Part shown: piece after piece, positions 1-8,486 of the stretch
Position numbering within the stretch: the first letter of the stretch is position 1
Layout: every line of letters starts with the position of its first letter
Origin: a bacterium
Lineage (GTDB): Bacteria; Joyebacterota; Joyebacteria; Joyebacterales; Joyebacteraceae
Direction: 5' to 3'
NCBI GenBank assembly: GCA_025782395.1
Contig: JALGZD010000161.1
Coordinates: 105,623 to 169,622, forward strand
DNA length: 64,000 nt
Notes under the pieces: model-generated
Database searches by the model: none
The model's input: the letters and a program-made list of their open reading frames with translations, nothing else
Told to the model about the DNA's origin: nothing
Program-made: the position numbers and the translations under genes

Positions 1-525
1 AAGGAGAGGGAGATGACCCTGAAGCAGGTCGCTGAGGGGGCGGGAATGTCTCCAACGCACATCTCGGAGATAGAGAGAGGCAAGACCTCTCCGACTGTGG
101 GTGCTCTTCGCAGGATTGCCGCTGCTCTCGACAAGGACACGGCCTACTTCGTCGAGGAAAGACCTCTTCCAAAAATCTCGGTTGTGAAAAAGGAAGACCG
201 TGAAGCGGTGCTGCTGCCCGGAGTGGGTGACACGTTCATCACCGCGAAGGCGCTGACTCAGGGTATTCCCGCCGGGCGCATCAGCGTCGTTCTGATCGAG
301 CAGGACGAGGGTGGGATCATGAAGCTTGAGAAACACCCCGGCGAGGAAGCGCTCCTGATGATCAATGGCGAAGCCAAGGCGAAAGTGGGGGACGACGAGT
401 TCATCGTCAAGAACGGCGACTGCCTGCAGTACTCGGCGCGCCTCGACCGTTCGATCACATTCACCGGCAAGGGCAGGAACAAGGCCATGTGGATGAAAGT
501 CGTGCCTGGCGCCATCAAGTGGTAG
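1..525 (+). CDS. XRE-family regulator with C-terminal cupin domain (5' end outside window)
   Basis: This is a small DNA-binding regulator of the XRE plus cupin type, which usually senses a small ligand through the cupin barrel. The frame is open from base 1, and the four residues before the ATG at 13 (K-E-R-E) run naturally into the helix-turn-helix, so the true start lies upstream of the window and the protein is cut here. The HTH covers about the first 45 visible residues, with the segment SPTHISEIERGKTSPTVGAL as turn and recognition helix. The cupin-like part is at about residues 90-165, with the HPGEEALLMINGEA segment. The ligand and target cannot be read from the sequence. It converges with the next operon across a shared hairpin. 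Confidence 0.88.
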   Translation, partial: KEREMTLKQVAEGAGMSPTHISEIERGKTSPTVGALRRIAAALDKDTAYFVEERPLPKISVVKKEDREAVLLPGVGDTFITAKALTQGIPAGRISVVLIEQDEGGIMKLEKHPGEEALLMINGEAKAKVGDDEFIVKNGDCLQYSARLDRSITFTGKGRNKAMWMKVVPGAIKW

Positions 526-552
526 TTAGGGAAAGACACTGAAGGAAGAACG

Positions 553-579
553 CCGGACGTCCGAAGTGGGCGTCCGGTT
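553..579. terminator. Bidirectional hairpin between convergent genes
   Basis: A 7-bp perfect stem (CCGGACG at 553-559, CGTCCGG at 571-577) with an 11-base loop lies between the stop of the regulator and the stop of the reverse-strand PorV-like gene. The T-run is weak (TTGT), so it may be only a partial terminator. Confidence 0.6.
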
Positions 580-585
580 GTCACG

Positions 586-1557
586 TTATGGTTGTCGGGA
601 CGCGACGCGGAGAGAGAAGCGCATCGTGTTCTCCAGATGACCGAATATGTAAGCGAAGTCTACCGAGAACGTCGTGCTTCCGACCGGGATGTCCGTCCCG
701 GCGCCGAGCGTGTACTCCTCCAGCTCGCCCGGTGGGAGAGCCCTCAGATAGCCGCCTCTCAGTGAAGCAACCTCGAGGATTTCCACTTCCGCACCGACCA
801 TGAGGCGATCGGGATTGTCTTGCCTGAGCGACTTGTCCAGATCCAGCTCCAGCGAGACAGCCTCGCGCGGAGCTACCATGAATCCGAGCGTCAGTGCGGT
901 CGGCACGTTCTCCTCGTAGGACCCGCAGGCGGACGAGTTCCACGTCAGCGAGCCCACAAGATCGCGCGCCCGAGCTGCCGCCGTCACCGACTCGGTGAGT
1001 GGAACGAGAAAGCCGGCATCGAATGAGACACCGAATGCGCTGCCGCTGACCTGTTCTTCCGTGCTCTCGTTGTTGCCGAACGATGCCCACCTGGTGCGCG
1101 CCGATGCGCCTGCCACTATGCGCGTTGAGGAAAGCCACGGCGTTGTCACGATCGCGCGTGAGATGCCGACGAGTAACGTGGTCTCGGTGAGAACCTCGTC
1201 CCCGGAGTGGATGAGTCCGACGCCAAGTGTGTAGTCACTCCCTACGTGAATGGCTCCGCTCAAGGCAGAGTAGGGGATGAGTCCCATCTGGTTACCATAC
1301 GTGACCGCGAACTCCTTCGGCGTTCCGGCGCCGGTAAGTCCCGCCGGATTCCAGAAGATCGACTCAGCACCCATGGATCGCGCCGTGACCGCTCCACCCA
1401 TTCCCATCGGTCTTGCTCCTATGCCTATCTCGACGAACGCCGCGGGGATGTCCGAGATCTCCTGCGCACGCGCGTCCGTGCCACCAAGACAGATCGCCAG
1501 GGAGATCACGGCGACGAGACTCGTCAGAAGATATCTGATTCTGCTTGTGCAACCCAT
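586..1557 (-). CDS. PorV/UPF0164-family outer-membrane protein
   Basis: This is a predicted outer-membrane beta-barrel of the PorV/PorQ (UPF0164) type, 323 residues. PorV in Bacteroidetes shuttles type IX secretion cargo on the outer membrane; the same role here is inference. A signal peptide covers residues 1-32, and the family hallmark GARPMGMGGAVTAR followed by FWNPAGL is at about residues 47-74. The start at 1557 gives a clean signal peptide; the longer open frame upstream overlaps the preceding gene and is Arg-rich. It begins 11 bases after the stop of the giant repeat protein on the same strand, so the two are very likely cotranscribed, as expected for a cargo and its shuttle. Confidence 0.8.
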   Translation of the reverse strand: MGCTSRIRYLLTSLVAVISLAICLGGTDARAQEISDIPAAFVEIGIGARPMGMGGAVTARSMGAESIFWNPAGLTGAGTPKEFAVTYGNQMGLIPYSALSGAIHVGSDYTLGVGLIHSGDEVLTETTLLVGISRAIVTTPWLSSTRIVAGASARTRWASFGNNESTEEQVSGSAFGVSFDAGFLVPLTESVTAAARARDLVGSLTWNSSACGSYEENVPTALTLGFMVAPREAVSLELDLDKSLRQDNPDRLMVGAEVEILEVASLRGGYLRALPPGELEEYTLGAGTDIPVGSTTFSVDFAYIFGHLENTMRFSLRVASRQP

Positions 1558-1568
1558 CGCTACACCGC

Positions 1569-4500
1569 CTACTTCACAAGCACGAGCGTAGCCAGTGCCC
1601 GCACCGTGCCCGTCGGATCCTTCGCCGATATCTCGACCACGTAGCGGCCGTTCCTCGCCTTTTCTCCTGCGTCGGTGAGGCCGTCCCACTCGGCGCATGC
1701 CCGCCCCTTACCCTGTGGTTCATTGGTCACCAGTTGTCTGACCAGCTGCGATGCCATGTTGAACACCCTGATGGTCACGAACGGCATCCTCGCTTCGTTC
1801 GACGAGAGGATGTAGGAGATCGTGACCGGCCCGTTCTCGGGAGAGAAGGGATTCGGCTCGGCAGAGACATCCGAGATGCCGAGCGCTACAGACCTCGATG
1901 CGGTTGCATACTCCGCCAGAGATTCCATGGGTGCTTCGATGTCGTTGCCGACACGGTTTGCATCGACGAAGTCCCACTCTAGCAAGGCCTTGTTCCAGCG
2001 GACCATTCTCGCGTCGTCGGTCGGTGACGGCAGTGTCAGAAGCGGAAAATGGTTTTCCTCGAACGAGAGGCCGCGCGGCTTGAGCCGGTAGCCGGGTAGG
2101 CTGACCTCGTACTCGCGCGCGTAGCGCTTCGCGTTCGGGAGCACCTCATGTGAAAGGTAGATGCTCTTTGCCTCGGTCACAGAGCCTTCCGGGATATCGA
2201 TGGACATCCCGAGCGAGTCTGTGAAGACTCCGTGGGTCGACGGGTCTATCCTGACGTAGACGGTGGCGGCCAGAGAACCCGTTGCTCCGGATTCGATCTC
2301 TCTGGCTCCCACCATGAACTCGCCGAAGTAGCCGGGGCTTGCCGTGAACTGTCCCGTGCCGCGCGCCATCACTCCCGCTTCTTCGGGCGAGATCCACCAC
2401 CCCAGGTTAGTCTCAACAAGCTCGCCGCCATCAGCGACAGCGCTCGCTGAGAACGAAACCGTGGTCCCCGCCTCGACCTGCGTGTCGCCACTCAGCTCGA
2501 CGCGGTCGATGGTTGCCCGCTCTATGTGGAAGTCGTGCCCTGTTGCCGTCTCGCCCTCACCCAGGTTCAGTGTCATCTGTGGTGGGTTTGCTATGCATCC
2601 CAGACTCGACGTCGACAGCACGTAGCTGCCGGGTCGGAGTTCGATGATCTCGTAGACTCCCGACTCGCTCGGCGTAGTGACCTTCATTTCCCCGGCGTAC
2701 GCTGTGTTCGTGGCGACGACCTCGATCTCCTGAATGTTCACCTCTTCGCCGTCCGGGTAGATCGTTCCGAGCACGCGGGCAAAGTTCCGCGGCATCTCGA
2801 TCTCAAGATCTTCACCGTTCACGTCAACCGAGTCGATCACGACCTCCCGATAGCCATACAGTGAGGCGACGACAGTGTAGCTCTCAAGAGGAACAAGGCT
2901 ATCGAAGACGAAGGAACCATCGGATTCGGACATCGTTGCTCCGAAGTGGCCCGCTCCGTCGTCGGCCGTCAGCGTGACACCGGATAGGTGTTCGGCGGAC
3001 GTGCCGTCCGAGATCATTCCGGAGATGATTCCATCGCTGGGCAGCATCGTGAAATCCAGACCGGTCGTCCCCGGATCTACTCCTGTGACCGGGTTCTGAG
3101 ACGCTGGGTAGTACCCGGTTTTCGACGCATGGATGTCGTACAGCTCTTCCGGGTCGAGATGGACAAGCGCATAAAAACCTTCCTCATTGGTCGTTGCTGA
3201 GGAGATGAGGAGATCGCCGACCTTTGCGTGCAGCGACACCCGAGAGACCGGCGTCGAGCCGTCGGACTCCACTACCCTTCCTGCTATCGTGCCGCTCAGG
3301 CGAAAGAGGCTCTGGTCGAACTCGACGGACTCGTGTTCCGCGAAGAGCATTGTGATCGACCGACTGCGGTACCCCGTCCTTCCGAAGTTCACCACGTTCT
3401 CGCCGGGGACGAGCGAATTCAGACTGTACCACCCTGTGGCGTCGGTGACGTCTGAGGCCGAGCCACTAGAGCATCTGCTTGTCACAACTACATTGGCGAT
3501 GGGATTGCCCGAAAGCGAGTCGCTGATGGTGCCCTCAAGAGTCGCGAAGACCGGCTGGAGCCGGGCATCCAGTTCTGTCGGCTCTCCGCTCACGACCTCC
3601 ACGCCGGTGAAAAACGCATTCGCGTAGCCGGCGCGGCCTACCCGCACCGAGTAGAGGCCATCGTTCACCCACAGCCTGTAGTTACCCCTATGATCCGTCA
3701 CTGCCGACGCACTGTCGCCCCATGAAGCCACCACTTCGACACCGTCGAGCGGACTTCCCGTGGGGTTCTCGATCGTTCCGCTGATGGATCCGTCGTACGC
3801 CGGAAGGGCCAGATTTTGGATCGCTACTTCACCGGGGTCGAGTTCTGCCACGCTCAACGATGCGCTGCCGTGTTCCTGCGCTCGAACCACGAGCTCGTAG
3901 GCGTGTCCAGGCAACACACGCACGGTGTACATCCCGTTCCAGCTCGTGGATGTCCGCCATGTCGGCGCGCTGCCTCCGACGCTGTTCACGAACACGCTCG
4001 CGCGCCTGACTGCGCCGCGTGTGTCTGTGATCGATCCCTTGATGGTTGCATATCTCGCGGTCAAGCTGAGCGCTATGCCGGATGCCGACTGCCCCGGCGC
4101 AACGCTCACGGTCTGGAGAGCGGAAGGTTCGAAGCCGTCCCTGGTCGCCCGGATCTCCCAGTCGCCGGCTTCGACAAAGAGGTTGAACTGTCCGGCATGA
4201 TCCGAGAGCGTCTCGCTCGTGATTCCTCCCTTTGTGCAGACAACGGTCGCGCGCGGAACGGCCGACCCTTCGTGCAGAACGCGGCCACTCAGCGTGCTTG
4301 CCCCGTGCGCCAGCTGGATATCGAGATCGGTCAGAACCTGTCCCGGAGAGGTTGCCACGAAGAGGGGGCGAGCAGATACATAGCCCTCCATGATAGCCCG
4401 CACGGTGTGGCCGCCGCTCGGCAGCTCGAGTCTGAAGAAACCATCACTCCCTGTCTCGGTCTCGAGATACCCGTCGGTGACGAGTGCGCCACTCACGGGC

Positions 4501-6602
4501 TCGCCATCGGCTGTGACGAAGCCCTCGATCGATGAGTTGAGGGGTGCCATTGCGAGCTCGATTCCGGTGAAGGCCTCGCCGGCTTCAACGCTGACCTGAT
4601 ACGGATCGGACGGGCCGTAGCCGTCGTAGCGAGCCTCCAGCTCGTACGTCGAGCTGGGTGGAATGAGGAGGAACTCGCCGAAAGCGTTGGTTGTTGTAAC
4701 GGCGACGTCACCTGAGGGTGGGATGGCGATAACCGTGGCTCCCGCCAGATCCATGGAACCGTCGGTGACTCGTCCCATGATGGATGAGCCGACCGGCAGG
4801 AGCATGAGCGGGGGATCGATGGACTGGTTCTCCCCGGCGTGGACGATCACTTCCCTGGGAGTGCTCGTCTGGAAGCCGCTCTTCTCGGCCCAGACGCTCC
4901 ACGTTGTCGGAGCCAGTTCGGACGCGAAGTGCCCGTTGGTGTCGGTGAACTCACGGAATGTTCCGAGCGAAGATTGGGCCAACACCATGGCGCCGACGAT
5001 TGCACGGCCATCCGCATTCAAGACGCTGCCGGTCACGATACCGGGTGTCCCGATGAGCACGAGCGGATCTTCCAGCTCGAAGTACTCACCGGCCGAGAGG
5101 TCGAATGCCTGAGCGTCGGACGGGGCGTACCCCGCTTTCTCCGCGCGCACCGTCCAGCTTCCGCTTGTGGCCTGTATGACAAAGCGGCCTGACGCGTCCG
5201 TCCACGCCTCTACGCTCTGTTCGTCTGATTCCGCCACGACCCTCGCGTTGGCAACCGTGGCATCGGATTCATCCAGCACCACGCCACGCACCCTGGCCGG
5301 GGCGCGTCTCATGTAGATGGAAACGTAGCGGTCGCTGTCGGGGTAGATGACCGTATAGGCCATCGTGTCGACGTAGTCTTCCTTTGACGCCAGGAACACG
5401 TACTCACCCGGGATGAGTTCCTTGTCAAGACAGCCGCTCTCATTGGTGATGGCCGGGATGATGTTCACACCGCCGGCCGCGAACTCGATATCCACCATCA
5501 CTCGCGGCAGTCTCTCTCCGCTTTCCTGATAGGTTCTTATGAGCGCGGTGCCCGTGAGCGTCGAGTAGTCGAATCGTCTCATCGGTGACGCTGCGCCTCT
5601 TCCCCTGCTGTCGAGCGCAATGACGCGCCACGAGTACTCGCCGGAGACGAGGAAGCTTCCGACGCGGACCTCTATGAAGTTCCCCGTGGTTCCGCCGTCC
5701 CAGACCGGGTAGCTCGCCTCGCCCTCGCCCAGCGCGCGTTTTTCGTATATGTAGACGTGGTAGCTGGACGCGCCGTCCACGGGGGTCCAGCTGAGATCGA
5801 GGATGTCGTCGGTGATGATCACCATGTCGGGTGGCAAGAGCAGCTCCGGCCCTGTCATCCCGGTCGTGACATCAACCGTGAAACCGGCTAGTCCGGCCCC
5901 GGCGACGGAGGTCAGGAGTGGATCGTTGCCGTAGCAGTTGAAGATGAGCCAGTTGTACGAGAATCCACTCATCAGCGGAGGGCTAGTGCCGTTGGTTTCC
6001 ACGAAGTATCCGGACGGATCGACAGAGCCATACTGGATCGATGTCTCGTTAGTCAGCGCCTGCCAGATCAGATTCGCCCCCGTCAGAGTGAGTTCGCCAC
6101 CCACCTCTTCGATAACGATCTCCTGATCGGAGAGCGCGACGTGGTAGTAGGGGACACCGTCCACCGGGTCCCACTCGAAGAGCGTACTGGTTTCCTCGAT
6201 GGTCGACCCATTTCGTGGAGAGGTGGGAGTCGCGAAGACGGGCGACTCGACAATAAGCCGGAACTCCTCTGAGATGTCACTGGATGAGACATCATCGAGG
6301 ACGCAGTACCAGATGCCCGGTGCTACGTACTCCTCAAACGGGATGAACGAGAGACTCCGTATGCCGGTCGCCGCGGTGGAGAATGTGTAGCTGCCGGGCA
6401 CGCGCCCGTATACAAGCTTGCAGGTCACGACTTCATCCCACGTGACGGTTACTACGTCGTCCAGTGCCACGAGAGTGTGTGGGTAGTCGGTGAGGGTTAT
6501 GGCGCAAGATGCCACGGTCGGCCATGCCGGCACGATGACGGCGACGATCAGCAAGGCCGCCGCCGCTCGCACCACCGTCCGTGCAACCGGAGTGTCTGTC
6601 AT
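1569..6602 (-). CDS. Giant secreted protein: 12 carboxypeptidase-regulatory-like repeats plus FlgD-like C-terminal domain
   Basis: This is a 1677-residue exported protein. A signal peptide covers about residues 1-32. Residues 35-350 hold fibronectin-like modules, with the WTPVDGASSYHVYIY type of segment. About twelve repeats of roughly 80 residues follow (each starting like SIMGRVTDG, TLSGRVLHEG or TIKGSITDT); they match the carboxypeptidase regulatory-like beta-sandwich. The last 90 residues form a FlgD-Ig-like domain ending in LATLVLVK, the kind of tail used as a type IX sorting signal in FCB bacteria. The start at 6602 has AAGAGGA 11 bases upstream; an in-frame GTG at 6644 is a duplicated alternative start. 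No catalytic motif is visible, so adhesion or a structural surface role is the likeliest reading. Confidence 0.85.
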   Translation of the reverse strand: MTDTPVARTVVRAAAALLIVAVIVPAWPTVASCAITLTDYPHTLVALDDVVTVTWDEVVTCKLVYGRVPGSYTFSTAATGIRSLSFIPFEEYVAPGIWYCVLDDVSSSDISEEFRLIVESPVFATPTSPRNGSTIEETSTLFEWDPVDGVPYYHVALSDQEIVIEEVGGELTLTGANLIWQALTNETSIQYGSVDPSGYFVETNGTSPPLMSGFSYNWLIFNCYGNDPLLTSVAGAGLAGFTVDVTTGMTGPELLLPPDMVIITDDILDLSWTPVDGASSYHVYIYEKRALGEGEASYPVWDGGTTGNFIEVRVGSFLVSGEYSWRVIALDSRGRGAASPMRRFDYSTLTGTALIRTYQESGERLPRVMVDIEFAAGGVNIIPAITNESGCLDKELIPGEYVFLASKEDYVDTMAYTVIYPDSDRYVSIYMRRAPARVRGVVLDESDATVANARVVAESDEQSVEAWTDASGRFVIQATSGSWTVRAEKAGYAPSDAQAFDLSAGEYFELEDPLVLIGTPGIVTGSVLNADGRAIVGAMVLAQSSLGTFREFTDTNGHFASELAPTTWSVWAEKSGFQTSTPREVIVHAGENQSIDPPLMLLPVGSSIMGRVTDGSMDLAGATVIAIPPSGDVAVTTTNAFGEFLLIPPSSTYELEARYDGYGPSDPYQVSVEAGEAFTGIELAMAPLNSSIEGFVTADGEPVSGALVTDGYLETETGSDGFFRLELPSGGHTVRAIMEGYVSARPLFVATSPGQVLTDLDIQLAHGASTLSGRVLHEGSAVPRATVVCTKGGITSETLSDHAGQFNLFVEAGDWEIRATRDGFEPSALQTVSVAPGQSASGIALSLTARYATIKGSITDTRGAVRRASVFVNSVGGSAPTWRTSTSWNGMYTVRVLPGHAYELVVRAQEHGSASLSVAELDPGEVAIQNLALPAYDGSISGTIENPTGSPLDGVEVVASWGDSASAVTDHRGNYRLWVNDGLYSVRVGRAGYANAFFTGVEVVSGEPTELDARLQPVFATLEGTISDSLSGNPIANVVVTSRCSSGSASDVTDATGWYSLNSLVPGENVVNFGRTGYRSRSITMLFAEHESVEFDQSLFRLSGTIAGRVVESDGSTPVSRVSLHAKVGDLLISSATTNEEGFYALVHLDPEELYDIHASKTGYYPASQNPVTGVDPGTTGLDFTMLPSDGIISGMISDGTSAEHLSGVTLTADDGAGHFGATMSESDGSFVFDSLVPLESYTVVASLYGYREVVIDSVDVNGEDLEIEMPRNFARVLGTIYPDGEEVNIQEIEVVATNTAYAGEMKVTTPSESGVYEIIELRPGSYVLSTSSLGCIANPPQMTLNLGEGETATGHDFHIERATIDRVELSGDTQVEAGTTVSFSASAVADGGELVETNLGWWISPEEAGVMARGTGQFTASPGYFGEFMVGAREIESGATGSLAATVYVRIDPSTHGVFTDSLGMSIDIPEGSVTEAKSIYLSHEVLPNAKRYAREYEVSLPGYRLKPRGLSFEENHFPLLTLPSPTDDARMVRWNKALLEWDFVDANRVGNDIEAPMESLAEYATASRSVALGISDVSAEPNPFSPENGPVTISYILSSNEARMPFVTIRVFNMASQLVRQLVTNEPQGKGRACAEWDGLTDAGEKARNGRYVVEISAKDPTGTVRALATLVLVK

Positions 6603-6678
6603 GGTCACTGGTGTCCTCTTCTGTATGGCTACGCTACCCATCACGCTCACTCGTGCCCTTTTCTCTACGGTTGCGCTG
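6595..6678 (-). repeat. Tandem 42-bp duplication of a ribosome-binding site and start codon
   Basis: On the reverse strand two diverged 42-bp copies stand in tandem. Each holds a Shine-Dalgarno sequence (AAAAGGG in the distal copy, AAGAGGA in the proximal one) and a start codon at the same place (GTG at 6644, ATG at 6602). They are in frame with each other, so the longer start would add 14 residues that resemble the leader they duplicate. Boundaries are approximate. Confidence 0.6.
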
Positions 6679-6703
6679 CGCGTCGGGTACACTTGCTTCG
6701 TCC

Positions 6704-6741
6704 GCAGACCCACAGCATTGCAGCAGACCCACAGCGTTGCT
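6704..6741. repeat. Two direct 19-bp repeats in the inter-gene spacer
   Basis: The unit GCAGACCCACAGCATTGCA (6704-6722) is repeated at 6723-6741 with two mismatches. It lies between the outer-membrane barrel gene and the giant repeat protein. Confidence 0.6.
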
Positions 6742-6748
6742 GCTGTGG
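6729..6748 (-). terminator. Stem-loop directly after the reverse-strand barrel gene
   Basis: A 7-bp perfect stem (CCACAGC at 6729-6735 with GCTGTGG at 6742-6748, 6-base loop) sits immediately 3' of the stop of the gene ending at 6752. There is no T-run, so it may slow or partly end transcription, or be an mRNA processing or stability element between the two genes. Confidence 0.35.
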
Positions 6749-6751
6749 CTA

Positions 6752-8179
6752 TCAGAACTGGTAGCTCAGCGACACCCTCAGCACCTGGAGTGGAAGTGCG
6801 AGGAACATCGTGTCCGCACGCATTCCGCCACCGAGTTCGAAGCCCATCCCGACGTTTGCCAGTGGGATGAGGATCGCATTCGAGCCATTGTCGTTTGCCG
6901 ATTTTCCCTGGAGCTCGGCCGTGATCACACCTCCCCCCAGCCTCAGACGGCCGATCTCGAGTTCCATGCCGATACCGTCTCCGAGCAAGACTCCTTCAGA
7001 GTAATCCTGGTATGCGAAGCCGATCATGCCGTCGTAGTGCCTGTATTCGAGTGTCGTCAGGACGATGCCCGTTCTCAGCGATACGGCCGCGCCCATGTGC
7101 GACGGGAGATGGAGGTGAAGTGGATCGTCCTCGATCGTCTCGCTGTATTCGGTGAGTGTCGGCTGTGATGCGGATATCTCATTTGCGTCGAATCCGTCGT
7201 CTGAGATGGCAGCGAGCATGTTCTCGATGATTGTGACACTACCTTCCATCACGACGTCCGGAACGGTCGTGTAGTTGACATCGAACGTGAGCGAACGCGT
7301 GATCCGCCAGGAGGCGCCTGCGCTCCATCCCAGGGCCGCTCCCTCGAAGGAGCCGGACGCGCTCTGGTCGAGGCGGTTGTTCCACGGGTCGTCGGGGTTG
7401 TTGAAGGCGTATTCCGTTCCACCGTAGTCCATGATCCCGTCGCCGACAGCGATCGATGTGAGACCGGCTGATGCGTGGTAGCTGTTGAGTGCGAATCCGA
7501 CACCGATCTTGGGGGAGAGCTGCGTCGCGGCGGCAAGGGTCGAGCGTCTCACGCTCACCGAGAGATCCGCGGCAGCGTCAAGAGTGGCACGAACCGCGAT
7601 GTCGACATCGCCGCCCTCTTCGTCTTTCACCGTTTCGCCGAAGGCCTCGATTCCGGTATCCACAATCTCGAACCCGACCGACAGCGGTTCCTCGATGGCT
7701 CCGCCGATGACCACGCGACCGATGCGCGCAGCGAAGACACCAGACACAATTCCGGCCTGCTGCCCAGCCGTCGCGTCGACCTCGGGGTATGTGAGTTCAA
7801 GCTCAGGATTGTCAGCCGACTCGAGTGCATCGTCCAGCATCGATGCGGCCCTGGTGTTGAGGTCCGCCAGATCCGAGACCGAAGCTCCGAGGGGAGGGAG
7901 AACGTCTATAAGAACACCGCTCGATTCAAGGAATGCGAGACCGGCGGGATTGCCGCAGACCGACACGAGCTCCCCACGAACAGTGCTCACGGGGTTCCCG
8001 AGTCCATCAGGTCGACAGCCCGCGCCGTACAGGAAACCGAGCGAAATGCGCACGTCGGTTGAGAGGGAGCCGCCATCAAGGAAAGACAGCATCTCCGAGT
8101 CCGTGTCGGCAGACGCAGTTGTGTAACATGCGGCGAAGAGTACTATGCCCGTCGCAATGATGACCGTCAGCCAGCGCAT
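6752..8179 (-). CDS. Predicted outer-membrane beta-barrel protein
   Basis: This is a 475-residue exported protein, probably an outer-membrane barrel distantly like FadL/OmpP1. A signal peptide is seen at residues 1-24 (WLTVIIATGIVLFAACYTTA). A GNPAGLAFL segment near residue 75 resembles the NPAG motif of PorV and FadL-like barrels, and the C-terminus LRVSLSYQF ends in aromatic F, the usual signal for barrel assembly. The start at 8179 is preceded by GGGGG seven bases upstream; the longer frame lacks a signal peptide. It is first in a reverse-strand block with the giant repeat protein and the PorV-like protein, so it may belong to the same surface-export unit. The substrate is unknown. Confidence 0.75.
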   Translation of the reverse strand: MRWLTVIIATGIVLFAACYTTASADTDSEMLSFLDGGSLSTDVRISLGFLYGAGCRPDGLGNPVSTVRGELVSVCGNPAGLAFLESSGVLIDVLPPLGASVSDLADLNTRAASMLDDALESADNPELELTYPEVDATAGQQAGIVSGVFAARIGRVVIGGAIEEPLSVGFEIVDTGIEAFGETVKDEEGGDVDIAVRATLDAAADLSVSVRRSTLAAATQLSPKIGVGFALNSYHASAGLTSIAVGDGIMDYGGTEYAFNNPDDPWNNRLDQSASGSFEGAALGWSAGASWRITRSLTFDVNYTTVPDVVMEGSVTIIENMLAAISDDGFDANEISASQPTLTEYSETIEDDPLHLHLPSHMGAAVSLRTGIVLTTLEYRHYDGMIGFAYQDYSEGVLLGDGIGMELEIGRLRLGGGVITAELQGKSANDNGSNAILIPLANVGMGFELGGGMRADTMFLALPLQVLRVSLSYQF

Positions 8180-8381
8180 CTGACCCCCTACTGGCGCTAG
8201 TCCATGGCTCTGTCGTGCAATGCGGGTCTGATTGCCCCGCTCCGTACCCGAAAGCCCAAGTTGTGTTGTTTGGCATGCATGGAGTATGCCACTTGTCAAT
8301 AACGAGCCGACAGGAGCCGTAGTCGTGTGGGAGGAAAGACCGCGGACGGGTTGGTACCAACAGAGCTGAAGCAGGGGCAGG

Positions 8382-8411
8382 TTGACACTGTTTGCGGGAA
8401 GCTGCTAGTCT
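8382..8411 (+). promoter_or_regulatory. Probable sigma-70 promoter for murJ
   Basis: TTGACA at 8382-8387 and TAGTCT at 8406-8411 are separated by 18 bases, and the -10 is preceded by TGC. The site lies 75 bases before the murJ start, in the 307-base spacer between the divergent barrel gene and murJ. The rest of that spacer shows no gene. Confidence 0.6.
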
Positions 8412-8486
8412 CCGCGTTCGGCGCGAAGGCTTGTTCGGTACGGATGCTCCATTCAGCGCGAAAGCCCAGAGACTGGGGTGCAAGCG

